Of a DNA stretch of 11,578 nt, positions 1-6,213 are shown piece by piece. Position 1 is the stretch's first letter; every line of letters begins with the position of its first letter. The DNA is from an uncultured bacterium. Its GTDB lineage: Bacteria > Pseudomonadota > Gammaproteobacteria > Burkholderiales > Burkholderiaceae_E. Under the pieces are notes generated by a model. That model was not told the DNA's origin. It did no database searches and saw only the letters and a program-made list of their open reading frames with translations. The translations under genes and the position numbers were made by a program. The stretch is taken from the NCBI GenBank assembly GCA_903864485.1, contig CAIPGD010000406.1, positions 1-11,578 of the forward strand. Reading direction: 5' to 3'.

Positions 1-1
1 C

Positions 2-1846
2 ACTGTGATCGTGTACGACCAGACCTGTGCATCCGAGAAGCGCCGCAGGCGCAAACGCAAGGGCCCTGATGGACAACCGGGGTTCCCCGATCCCGCCCGC
101 CGCGTGATCATTAATGAAGCGGTTTGCGAGGGCTGTGGTGATTGCACAGCTCAGTCCTCATGTGTCTCGGTCGAGCCCCTCGAAACACCGCTCGGCCGCA
201 AGCGAAAAATCAATCAGTCATCGTGCAACAAAGATTTTTCCTGTTTGAAGGGATTCTGCCCAAGCTTTGTGACAGTCGAGGGCGGGAAGTGGCGAGGTCG
301 GGCGCAGCGTGCGTTGCCGGGTGGGTTGCCGGGTGGCTTGCAAGATCCGCCCCAGATCGCGAAACCTTCTTTGGAATGGGAAGAACTGCCTGAGCCCACG
401 GTCGCGTCGATTGACTCAAGCGGATTAAGTGGCGCTCTAGCGCGTCCCTACAGCGTTCTGGTCACCGGGGTTGGTGGTACCGGAGTCGTGACCATCGGAC
501 AGCTATTAGGGATGGCGGCTCATCTGGACGGGCGAGGCGTTGCTGTGCTTGACATGGCGGGCCTTGCGCAAAAAGGCGGCGCGGTCACTTCGCATATTCA
601 GATTGCACAGACGCAGGACCAGCTCTTCGCGACCCGAGTCGCGATTGGCGAAGCACAACTGGTCATTGGCGGCGATCTTGTGGTGACCGCCGGTGCCGAC
701 GCACTGGCTCGGATGCGGTCGGGTGTCACCCGAGTCATCCTGAATGCCGATGTCGCGCCCACGGTAGAAGCCCTGCGTAATCCAGACTGGCGTTTTCCCG
801 AGGCGCGATTGCGCGCCGATTTGGTGGGCACCGTGGGGTCGGATTCGGTCGATTGGGTCGCCGCTCAGCGACTGGCCGTGGCCCTGTGCGGAGACTCGCT
901 CTTTGCGAATCCATTCATGCTTGGTTGGGCCTGCCAGCGGGGATGGTTACCGGTGACCCGGGCGGCGCTGGAGCGGGCAATCGAACTCAATGGGGCCGCA
1001 GTACCAGCCAACCTGGCCGCATTTTTGTGGGGCCGGCGTGCCGCACATGATTTTGCCGCTGTCTCGATGGAGGCGTTTGGGGTACCTCAAGTCGAATCAC
1101 CAATCTTGGCCGATCAGTCACTCAATGCGATGGTCGAACTGCGTGCACGGCACCTCACCGATTATCAGAATTCTTCGCTGGCTCAACGCTACAAGGATTT
1201 GGTCGCGCGGGTTCAGCAGGCGGAGCGTCAGGTTCTGGGCGCGAAGGCTCCCGCGGATGAGGGTCTGCACGCCGCTGAGGGTCTGCACGCCGATGAGGGC
1301 CTGCACGCCGATGAGGGCCTGCACTTATCCGAAGCGGTGGCCCAGCAATATTTCCGTCTGCTGTCATACAAGGACGAGTACGAAATCGCGCGGTTGCATT
1401 CAGAACCTGCGTTCCTGGATCGACTGCGTCAACAATTTGAGGGCGACTGGTCCGTGCGATTCCACCTTGCGCCTCCGGGCTTGGCCAGGGTGGATCCCCT
1501 GACGGGTCGACCGCGAAAAATCGCCTTCGGGCCCTGGATGCTGCCAGTCTTTCGGGGGTTGGCGCGGTTTAAATTCTTGCGCGGTACCGCCTTCGATCCG
1601 TTTGGCATGACGGCGGAGCGGCGCCAGGAGCGGGCGTTGATTGTTGAATATGAGGCATTGATCGAGGAACTGCTTCGCGGCCTCAGCCCGCAAACTCTCC
1701 CACTAGCCGTCAATTTAGCTCGAGTTCCCGAGCATATTCGAGGATTTGGGCTGGTTAAAGAGGCCAATCTCCAGAAGGTGCGGGGGGATTGGCGCAACTT
1801 GCTTGCGCAGTGGCGGGAGGGCAATCGCCTACAATCCGCGCCATGA
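2..1846 (+). CDS. Indolepyruvate ferredoxin oxidoreductase (IorA/IorB-fused 2-oxoacid oxidoreductase), 3' part
   Basis: The frame is open to the window edge, so this is the C-terminal ~614 residues of a fused enzyme that is usually about 1150-1200 aa. The family oxidatively decarboxylates aryl or branched 2-oxoacids to acyl-CoA, with ferredoxin as acceptor, in the cytoplasm. Numbering from the codon at base 5: the end of the TPP-binding half reads VIVYDQTCASEKRRRRKR. An iron-sulfur segment follows with Cys41, 44, 47, 53 and then Cys74, 80, 85 (ending CLKGFCPS). The gamma (POR) domain starts near residue 150 with the glycine-rich VTGVGGTGVV (153-162). A C-terminal DUF6537-type region (about 440-600) contains YKDEYEIARL, FGPWMLP, LRGTAFDPFG and IRGFGLVKEAN. 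A four-copy hexapeptide repeat (418-440) lies between the last two regions. The stop overlaps the ribB start as ATGA, suggesting co-translation. The substrate is inferred from the family; the substrate-determining N-terminal half is not visible. Confidence 0.9.
   Translation, partial: TVIVYDQTCASEKRRRRKRKGPDGQPGFPDPARRVIINEAVCEGCGDCTAQSSCVSVEPLETPLGRKRKINQSSCNKDFSCLKGFCPSFVTVEGGKWRGRAQRALPGGLPGGLQDPPQIAKPSLEWEELPEPTVASIDSSGLSGALARPYSVLVTGVGGTGVVTIGQLLGMAAHLDGRGVAVLDMAGLAQKGGAVTSHIQIAQTQDQLFATRVAIGEAQLVIGGDLVVTAGADALARMRSGVTRVILNADVAPTVEALRNPDWRFPEARLRADLVGTVGSDSVDWVAAQRLAVALCGDSLFANPFMLGWACQRGWLPVTRAALERAIELNGAAVPANLAAFLWGRRAAHDFAAVSMEAFGVPQVESPILADQSLNAMVELRARHLTDYQNSSLAQRYKDLVARVQQAERQVLGAKAPADEGLHAAEGLHADEGLHADEGLHLSEAVAQQYFRLLSYKDEYEIARLHSEPAFLDRLRQQFEGDWSVRFHLAPPGLARVDPLTGRPRKIAFGPWMLPVFRGLARFKFLRGTAFDPFGMTAERRQERALIVEYEALIEELLRGLSPQTLPLAVNLARVPEHIRGFGLVKEANLQKVRGDWRNLLAQWREGNRLQSAP
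1256..1324 (+). repeat. In-frame 18-bp tandem repeat, about 3.8 copies, encoding (D/A)EGLHA
   Basis: Four units start at 1256, 1274, 1292 and 1310 with the pattern GATGAGGGYCTGCACGCC; the last lacks its final codon. They encode DEGLHA, AEGLHA, DEGLHA and DEGLH, between the gamma domain and the DUF6537-like region of the oxidoreductase. Units differ only by GGT/GGC and one GAT/GCT change. The near-identity at DNA level points to recent expansion by replication slippage rather than conservation of the peptide. Confidence 0.95.
1830..1835 (+). promoter_or_regulatory. Candidate -10 element of an internal ribB promoter
   Basis: TACAAT matches the sigma-70 -10 consensus at five of six positions and ends 7 bases before the ribB ATG at 1843. 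Transcription would therefore begin at or next to the start codon. No good -35 is seen at 16-18 bp: TTGCGC at 1803-1808 leaves a 21-bp spacer. No Shine-Dalgarno lies at a useful distance, since the purine run GGGAGGG ends about 21 bases upstream. It could be real, giving a leaderless mRNA, or a chance match in the oxidoreductase coding end. Confidence 0.3.
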
Positions 1847-2994
1847 CCCTTGCAGCTATTCCCGAAATCCTGGCCGAATTGCGCGCCGGCCGCATGGTGG
1901 TTCTGGTCGACGAAGAAGATCGCGAGAACGAAGGCGATCTGGTGATGGTCGCCCAGCATGCCACCGCGGAGTCCATCAACTTTATGGCCAAGTACGGTCG
2001 AGGGTTAATTTGTCTCACCCTCACCGAGGCACGCTGCCAGCAACTGAACCTGCCGCTGATGGTGCAGTCGCAGGGCAACGGCACCCGATACGGGACCAAT
2101 TTCACCCTATCGATCGAGGCGGCCGAAGGCGTCACGACCGGCATTTCGGCTGGCGATCGGGCCCGTACCGTTCAGGCCGCCGTCAATCGGCAAGCGCGGC
2201 CCTCGGACTTGGTTCAGCCCGGGCACATATTTCCCTTGATGGCGCGTCCAGGGGGTGTCCTGATGCGCGCCGGCCATACCGAGGCGGGTTGTGATTTGGC
2301 CCAGGCCGCGGGGTTTGAGCCCGCCGCGGTGATCTGCGAGATATTGAATGAAGACGGGACGATGGCCCGCCTGCCAGATCTCACCCAGTTTGCACAAGAG
2401 CACGGACTCAAGATCGGCGCCATTGCCGACCTGATTCAGTATCGAAGCGCAACCGAAAGTCTGGTCGAGCGGATCGCCGAGCGCGATATCGTGACGCCTT
2501 GGGGGCCGTTCCGGCTCGCTGCGTGGCGTGACCAACCCGGGGGCGAGCCGCACCTTTCGCTGGTCAAGGGTTTGATCGGTGCGGATATTGAAACACTGGT
2601 GCGTGTGCATGAACCGCTGTCAGTGTTGGACCTGCTCACGGCAGACGCGGGCGGACACTCGTGGCCGGTTGCGCGGGCGATGGCGGCGATTGCAGCCGCC
2701 CCATCCGGTGTGTTGGTCATGATTCATTGCGCCCCCTCGGCAGAGATCTTGTTCGAACAGATCCACCGCATGGCCCCTGCGACCCCGACTGCGACATCCT
2801 CGGAGAGGAACACCGCGGCTGGCGTCAGTTCAGCGGAGCGCACCGCTGGTCAGGATCTTCGTAACTACGGCGTCGGCGCGCAAATTCTGCGCTCGTTGGG
2901 GGTTCGCCGAATGCGCCTGCTCTCGCGTCCGCGGAAGATGCCGAGCATGGCAGGTTATGGCCTTGAAGTGACTGGATTTCAGAATGAATCTTGA
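1843..2994 (+). CDS. ribBA: 3,4-dihydroxy-2-butanone-4-phosphate synthase (RibB) with degenerate GTP cyclohydrolase II-like domain (RibBA/RibBX type)
   Basis: A 383-aa protein. The N-terminal RibB domain converts ribulose 5-phosphate to 3,4-dihydroxy-2-butanone 4-phosphate, the four-carbon precursor of lumazine. It has the acidic catalytic loop DEEDRENEGDL (23-33), GHTEAG around His145, and ICEILNEDGTMARLPDL. The C-terminal half (from about 205) follows the GTP cyclohydrolase II fold: VRVHE at 253-257 and DLRNYGVGAQILRSLGVRRMRLL from 338. However, the zinc-site pattern SECLTGD...LRCDCG and the catalytic QEGRGIGL segment are absent. This matches the RibBX variants known in Proteobacteria, so GTP cyclohydrolase activity is doubtful and a separate ribA is expected elsewhere. 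The ATG at 1843 is preferred over an upstream TTG at 1789 because the family starts just before the RibB domain and the ATG overlaps the previous stop as ATGA. It overlaps ribH by 11 bases. Confidence 0.93.
   Translation: MTLAAIPEILAELRAGRMVVLVDEEDRENEGDLVMVAQHATAESINFMAKYGRGLICLTLTEARCQQLNLPLMVQSQGNGTRYGTNFTLSIEAAEGVTTGISAGDRARTVQAAVNRQARPSDLVQPGHIFPLMARPGGVLMRAGHTEAGCDLAQAAGFEPAAVICEILNEDGTMARLPDLTQFAQEHGLKIGAIADLIQYRSATESLVERIAERDIVTPWGPFRLAAWRDQPGGEPHLSLVKGLIGADIETLVRVHEPLSVLDLLTADAGGHSWPVARAMAAIAAAPSGVLVMIHCAPSAEILFEQIHRMAPATPTATSSERNTAAGVSSAERTAGQDLRNYGVGAQILRSLGVRRMRLLSRPRKMPSMAGYGLEVTGFQNES
2797..2850 (+). repeat. Imperfect in-frame duplication in the RibA-like domain of RibB
   Basis: Residues 319-327 (SSERNTAAG) and 329-336 (SSAERTAG) look like a diverged duplication within a Ala/Thr/Ser-rich insert, roughly residues 311-337. 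The insert lies just before the conserved DLRNYGVGAQ segment. At DNA level the two halves share pieces such as a TC(A)GCGGAG-like core and an ACCGC(G)GCTGG-like end, with small indels. The call rests on eye alignment only. Confidence 0.4.
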
Positions 2995-3541
2995 TATTGA
3001 ACGTGGCTCGCTTGACGGCGAGGGAGTTCGGATTGGTATTGTCCAGGCCCGATTTAATGATACCGTTTGCGATGGCCTCAGGCAGGCCTGTGTCGGCGAG
3101 TTGCTCCGACTTGGCGTATTGGCCGAGGACATTTTTCTGTGCTCCGTGCCCGGGGCGCTCGAAATTGGTATCGCGCTCCAACGCCTTGCCCGGACTCGAG
3201 AGTTTGATTCGCTGATCGCGCTTGGCGCCGTGATTCGGGGGGACACCTACCACTTTGAGGTGGTGTCCAACGAAAGCGCTGCCGCGATCCAGCGGGTCTC
3301 GCTGGACGAGTCGATTCCAATTGCCAATGGCATCCTGACTTGCGACACCGACGCCCAAGCCGAAGTTCGAATCATCGGGAAGGGGGCGGATTGCGCGCGT
3401 GTGGCTGTTGAAATGGCGCATGTTTGCGCAACCCTCACCCTGCTGGGGATTTCGCCGGACGAAGTTGACGCCGATGCCGACGCTGCTGATGACGCCGATG
3501 CCGACGCAGGCAGCGCGGCGAAGTCCGTCCCGAATCCGTGA
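2984..3541 (+). CDS. ribH: 6,7-dimethyl-8-ribityllumazine synthase (RibH) with an acidic C-terminal tail
   Basis: This is the penultimate enzyme of riboflavin synthesis. It condenses the four-carbon product of RibB with 5-amino-6-ribitylaminouracil to give lumazine, normally in a cytoplasmic oligomer (pentamer or icosahedral capsid). Diagnostic parts are ARFND (22-26), VPGALEI (55-61), ALGAVIRGDTYHFEVV with catalytic His90, NGILTCDT and KGADCARVAVEMA. The enzymatic core ends near residue 160, the usual family length. A further ~24 residues, DADADAADDADADAG then SAAKSVPNP, make a strongly acidic tail that I do not know from typical RibH. The ATG lies inside the 3' end of ribB (11-base overlap), and the stop overlaps the nusB GTG as GTGA, so translational coupling on both sides is likely. 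Some core positions deviate from E. coli RibH (Tyr in place of Ala before His90, VVSNES in place of YVAGGAS), but the identification is firm. Confidence 0.95.
   Translation: MNLDIERGSLDGEGVRIGIVQARFNDTVCDGLRQACVGELLRLGVLAEDIFLCSVPGALEIGIALQRLARTREFDSLIALGAVIRGDTYHFEVVSNESAAAIQRVSLDESIPIANGILTCDTDAQAEVRIIGKGADCARVAVEMAHVCATLTLLGISPDEVDADADAADDADADAGSAAKSVPNP
3467..3506 (+). repeat. Direct repeat encoding the acidic RibH tail
   Basis: The 16-mer GACGCCGATGCCGACG occurs at 3467-3482 and again at 3491-3506, a 24-bp period. Together with the bases between, it encodes DADADAADDADAD. Its unit length and near-identity suggest local duplication at the 3' end of ribH. Confidence 0.85.
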
Positions 3542-4005
3542 GCGACGGGCCCGAACCCGACGACCGGTCACCCACGCGGAGTGCTCGTCGGCGTGCGCGG
3601 GAGTTCGCGCTGCAAGGGCTTTATCAATGGTTGGTTGCGCAAACCGACGTTGCCATGATTGAAGCGCAGATCGTCGTTTTGCCCGAGTTTGAGCGCTCAG
3701 ACACCGATCTTTTCCGATCCATTCTGCGGGGCGTGATCCAGGAAGCGGCAACCCTGCACAAAACGATCGTTCCGCTGATCGATCGGCCGTTGATTCAGCT
3801 GAGTCCTGTGGAGCATGCGGCGATTTTGATTGGCGCGTGGGAGTTCTCTCACGCGCCGGAGACCCCTTACCGCGTCGTAATTAACGAGGCAGTTGAAATC
3901 GCGAAGTCGTTTGGCGGGACTGACGGCTATCGCTACGTTAATGGCGTGCTGGACAAGGTGGCCGCTCGCTTGCGGCCGACCGAGCGCCCGAATGGACGAG
4001 TTTGA
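3538..4005 (+). CDS. nusB: Transcription antitermination factor NusB
   Basis: A 155-aa all-helical NusB. With NusE (S10) it binds boxA RNA in rRNA leaders and supports antitermination. The N-terminal arginine-rich helix ARRRAREFALQGLYQW (about 16-31) and the C-terminal NEAVEIAKSFGG...GYRYVNGVLDKVAARLR are the family signature. About 15 hydrophilic residues (SDGPEPDDRSPTRS) precede the core. The start is GTG overlapping the ribH TGA (GTGA); no ATG is available before the core. Its place directly after ribH is the standard proteobacterial arrangement. The 3' end overlaps the thiL start by 14 bases. Confidence 0.95.
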   Translation: MSDGPEPDDRSPTRSARRRAREFALQGLYQWLVAQTDVAMIEAQIVVLPEFERSDTDLFRSILRGVIQEAATLHKTIVPLIDRPLIQLSPVEHAAILIGAWEFSHAPETPYRVVINEAVEIAKSFGGTDGYRYVNGVLDKVAARLRPTERPNGRV

Positions 4006-5014
4006 CTTAATTCGACGGTTTTTCGTCCGCAACGGGGTGCCGGGGGTGCTTGCCGCTTCAGGCGTTCACGCGGGGGCAATTCTCGGTCCTGGTGATGATT
4101 GCGCGTTGCTGGCGGCGACCACCACGGCGGCGGCACGGTTCGCAGTCACGACCGATTTGCTGGTTGACGGAGTGCATTTTTTTTCAGACGTCGATCCGCG
4201 CTCCCTGGGTCACAAGGCGCTTGCAGTCAACCTCTCTGACCTCGCCGCGATGGGCGCGCGGCCAGTCGCCTACCTCCTGGCCTTGGCGTTACCTCGGCCA
4301 GACATCGAGTGGCTGGAAGCCTTTGCGTCCGGCCTGCATGCATTGGCCGACCGCTACGAGATTGAACTGGTTGGGGGTGACACCACGCGCGGCCCATTGG
4401 CGATCGCGATTACGGCGTTGGGTGAAGTTGATCCGGCGGCCGCGTTACGTCGGGATCGAGCTCGCCCCGGCGACGATATCTGGGTTTCGGGTTACCTAGG
4501 TGCCGCGGCCTTCGCAGTGCGGGAACGCCTTCGCGGACACCCCTTGCCCGCCATGCACGCCGCCCTCACGCGACTTGAGAAGCCTGTACCCCAAGTCGAA
4601 TTGGGGCTTGAACTTGCGAAGTTGTCCGCTCAGGGCTTCGTGCATGCGGCGATTGATCTTTCGGATGGTCTCGCCGGGGATTTAAGCCATATCCTGGCGC
4701 GCTCGGGTGCGGTAATAATGGGTACGTCGGTCGGTGCCGTGCTGTGGGCCGAAGCGTTACCCAGCCACGAGTGCCTGAGCGGACTCGTCCCGGAGGATCG
4801 GCATGATTTAATGCTATCTGGCGGTGATGATTACGAACTGTTGTTAACTGCACCGACGACGGCGCGCGGCGTTCTGGAGCGCCTGGGCGGTCTGCACCGC
4901 ATTGGCGTCCTCGATGCCGGACCAGAAATGCGGTTGCAGGACGGCTCTGGCGGTGAACGTGTCTTGCCCAATCGGGCGTACCAGCATTTTCGTTCCGAAT
5001 CGGATCGACTTTGA
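3992..5014 (+). CDS. thiL: Thiamine-monophosphate kinase
   Basis: A 340-aa ATP-dependent kinase of the PurM/SelD fold that phosphorylates thiamine monophosphate to thiamine diphosphate, the last cofactor-forming step. TPP is also the cofactor of the oxidoreductase at the head of this cluster. Signatures in order: GPGDDCALLA, TTDLLVDGVHF, LGHKALAVNLSDLAAMGARP (Mg and ATP binding), LVGGDTTRGPLAI, PGDDIWVSGYLG, AIDLSDGLAGDLSHI, LMLSGGDDYELL. The ATG at 3992 (MDEFDLIRRFF) is the family start; the frame is open further upstream but only as read-through inside nusB. It overlaps nusB by 14 bases, and pgpA follows at the stop. Confidence 0.96.
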   Translation: MDEFDLIRRFFVRNGVPGVLAASGVHAGAILGPGDDCALLAATTTAAARFAVTTDLLVDGVHFFSDVDPRSLGHKALAVNLSDLAAMGARPVAYLLALALPRPDIEWLEAFASGLHALADRYEIELVGGDTTRGPLAIAITALGEVDPAAALRRDRARPGDDIWVSGYLGAAAFAVRERLRGHPLPAMHAALTRLEKPVPQVELGLELAKLSAQGFVHAAIDLSDGLAGDLSHILARSGAVIMGTSVGAVLWAEALPSHECLSGLVPEDRHDLMLSGGDDYELLLTAPTTARGVLERLGGLHRIGVLDAGPEMRLQDGSGGERVLPNRAYQHFRSESDRL

Positions 5015-5029
5015 TTGAGCGGGGCGCAT

Positions 5030-5557
5030 GTGATTGAGATCATTGAATCCAATAACAATCGGGTCCCGGTTAAAGCAGCCGTTCGACCTGATTTCCAATT
5101 CATGCGGGGCAAGGCTTCCCGATGGATTGCGTTGGGGTTCGGGGCAGGGCTGTCGCCGGTTGCGCCCGGGACGGTTGGAACGCTCTGGGCGTGGGCGGCC
5201 TTTCTGTGGATCGATCCCTGGCTTGGGGATGTCGACTGGGCCTTGTTGATCTCGTTCGGAACTGTCCTCGGCATCGTCGCATGCCGTCGAACAGGGGAAG
5301 CCTTGGGTGTTCAGGATCATGGTGCGATTGTTTGGGACGAAGTGGTCGCCTTCTGGCTGGTGCTTTGGGTCCTGAATGGCTCATTTTCCCAACAGGTGAC
5401 TGCCTTTTTGGTGTTTCGGTTTTTCGACATCGTTAAGCCACCGCCAATTCGCTGGATTGATCGGACCGTCGGCGGAGGTTGGGGCGTCATGGCCGATGAT
5501 CTGGCGGCCGCCATGATGACGTTGTTGGTGCTTGCCTTGGGGCGGTCGCTGGGATGA
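5030..5557 (+). CDS. pgpA: Phosphatidylglycerophosphatase A
   Basis: An integral inner-membrane phosphatase that dephosphorylates phosphatidylglycerol phosphate to phosphatidylglycerol. Family motifs are WIALGFGAGLSPVAPGTVGTL, LGVQDHGAIVWDEVVAFWLVL (acidic active-site region), FRFFDIVKPPPIRWIDR and GGWGVMADDLAAA; hydrophobic stretches between them fit three to four membrane segments. The start is uncertain. GTG 5030 (176 codons, 175 aa) has a weak GAGCGGGG upstream and gives a length close to the E. coli protein. TTG 5015 abuts the thiL stop. ATG 5102 would still retain the whole conserved core but has no Shine-Dalgarno. The stop overlaps the pncC ATG as ATGA. Confidence 0.93.
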   Translation: MIEIIESNNNRVPVKAAVRPDFQFMRGKASRWIALGFGAGLSPVAPGTVGTLWAWAAFLWIDPWLGDVDWALLISFGTVLGIVACRRTGEALGVQDHGAIVWDEVVAFWLVLWVLNGSFSQQVTAFLVFRFFDIVKPPPIRWIDRTVGGGWGVMADDLAAAMMTLLVLALGRSLG

Positions 5558-6129
5558 ATGCGCCTTTGGATGCTTTTGATTCTGCCCCGGACGTTCTCGC
5601 CGGGACAGAGGCAGCGCTGGACGACCTGGCTTACTTGGTTGGCCAGCGCCTCGCCTCAATGGGCGCTCGGATCGTGACTGCAGAATCGTGTACGGGAGGT
5701 GGGATTGCTCGTGCGCTCACCGAGCGCGGGGGGGCGAGTCTCTGGTTCGATCGAGGTTTCGTGACGTACTCGAACCAGGCCAAACAGGACCTGTTGGGCG
5801 TAGCAGGCAAACTACTCGATCAATATGGTGCCGTGAGTGAACAAGTGGCAGGCGCCATGGCAATGGGTGCCCTGCAGACTCTTGGGCCCTCGCAAACGGC
5901 GCTCGCATTGTCGGTGACCGGAATTGCCGGGCCCGGTGGGGCTGTGGCCGGCAAGCCCGTTGGAACCGTCTGCTTTGGCTGGGCAGGTCGTGCGATCGCT
6001 CCGGGACCCGTTTGGGCGGCGACTGCGACGGCCCATTGGGACGGCGATCGTGCTTCAGTCCGTCTTGCTGCTGCCCACTATGCCCTCAAAGAAGGGCTTG
6101 GACATTGGCTACGTAACCGAACGTCCTAG
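5554..6129 (+). CDS. pncC: Nicotinamide-nucleotide amidohydrolase (PncC, CinA C-terminal family)
   Basis: A 191-aa stand-alone CinA C-terminal domain that deamidates nicotinamide mononucleotide to nicotinate mononucleotide in the pyridine nucleotide cycle. The signature TAESCTGG at residues 42-49 carries the catalytic Ser45. WFDRGFVTYSNQAK, GAVSEQVAGAMA, VTGIAGPGG and KPVGTVCFGW follow in family order. There is no N-terminal molybdopterin-binding (COG1058) domain, so it is the short E. coli-type enzyme, with about 20 extra N-terminal residues. ATG 5554 overlaps the pgpA stop (ATGA). It ends 84 bases before recA and is the last gene of the coupled cluster. I see no clear terminator after it. 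Confidence 0.94.
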   Translation: MNAPLDAFDSAPDVLAGTEAALDDLAYLVGQRLASMGARIVTAESCTGGGIARALTERGGASLWFDRGFVTYSNQAKQDLLGVAGKLLDQYGAVSEQVAGAMAMGALQTLGPSQTALALSVTGIAGPGGAVAGKPVGTVCFGWAGRAIAPGPVWAATATAHWDGDRASVRLAAAHYALKEGLGHWLRNRTS

Positions 6130-6138
6130 CCTAAAGGT

Positions 6139-6154
6139 CTGGTTGTTTATACAG
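6139..6154 (+). promoter_or_regulatory. LexA (SOS) box upstream of recA
   Basis: CTGGTTGTTTATACAG matches the proteobacterial LexA consensus CTG-N10-CAG: both half-site triplets are perfect, spacing is exactly 10 and the right half is TATACAG. It lies 60 bases before the recA ATG and overlaps the proposed -35 hexamer, where a bound repressor would block RNA polymerase. Context and spacing make damage-inducible control of recA very likely. Confidence 0.82.
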
Positions 6155-6171
6155 TAGTTTCGTGGGATACT
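6143..6171 (+). promoter_or_regulatory. Candidate sigma-70 promoter of recA
   Basis: The -35 is TTGTTT (6143-6148), inside the LexA box, and the -10 is GATACT (6166-6171), with a 17-bp spacer. Each hexamer is only a moderate match (3/6 and 4/6), but the spacing is ideal and the overlap with the operator is the usual recA arrangement. Transcription would start near 6178, leaving a leader of about 35 nt. Confidence 0.55.
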
Positions 6172-6213
6172 TCGTTCAGTCGAATATTCATCCCTTATCC
6201 AACTGAGGCATCC

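Noticed and set aside
1256..1324. CRISPR-like repeat array
   Set aside because: The 18-bp units are directly contiguous with no spacers and are in frame with the enzyme; it is a coding minisatellite.
1789..1842. Upstream TTG start for ribB, adding 18 residues
   Set aside because: It lies deep in the oxidoreductase gene and adds residues not found in the family; ATG 1843 with the ATGA overlap is better.
1800..1842. FMN riboswitch ahead of ribB
   Set aside because: There is no intergenic space: the preceding gene overlaps ribB and no RFN-type conserved segments are visible.
1429..1959. 176-codon minus-strand frame across the oxidoreductase-ribB junction
   Set aside because: It spans two overlapping, well-supported plus-strand genes and its translation shows no recognisable domain.
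2825..3751. 308-codon open frame on the minus strand opposite ribH and nusB
   Set aside because: It is the shadow of strongly identified genes on the other strand in GC-rich DNA. Its translation is low-complexity, Arg/Ala-rich, and matches no family I recognise.
3893..3991. Longer thiL start inside nusB
   Set aside because: The added residues come from the nusB coding region in another frame and precede the conserved MDEFDLI start.
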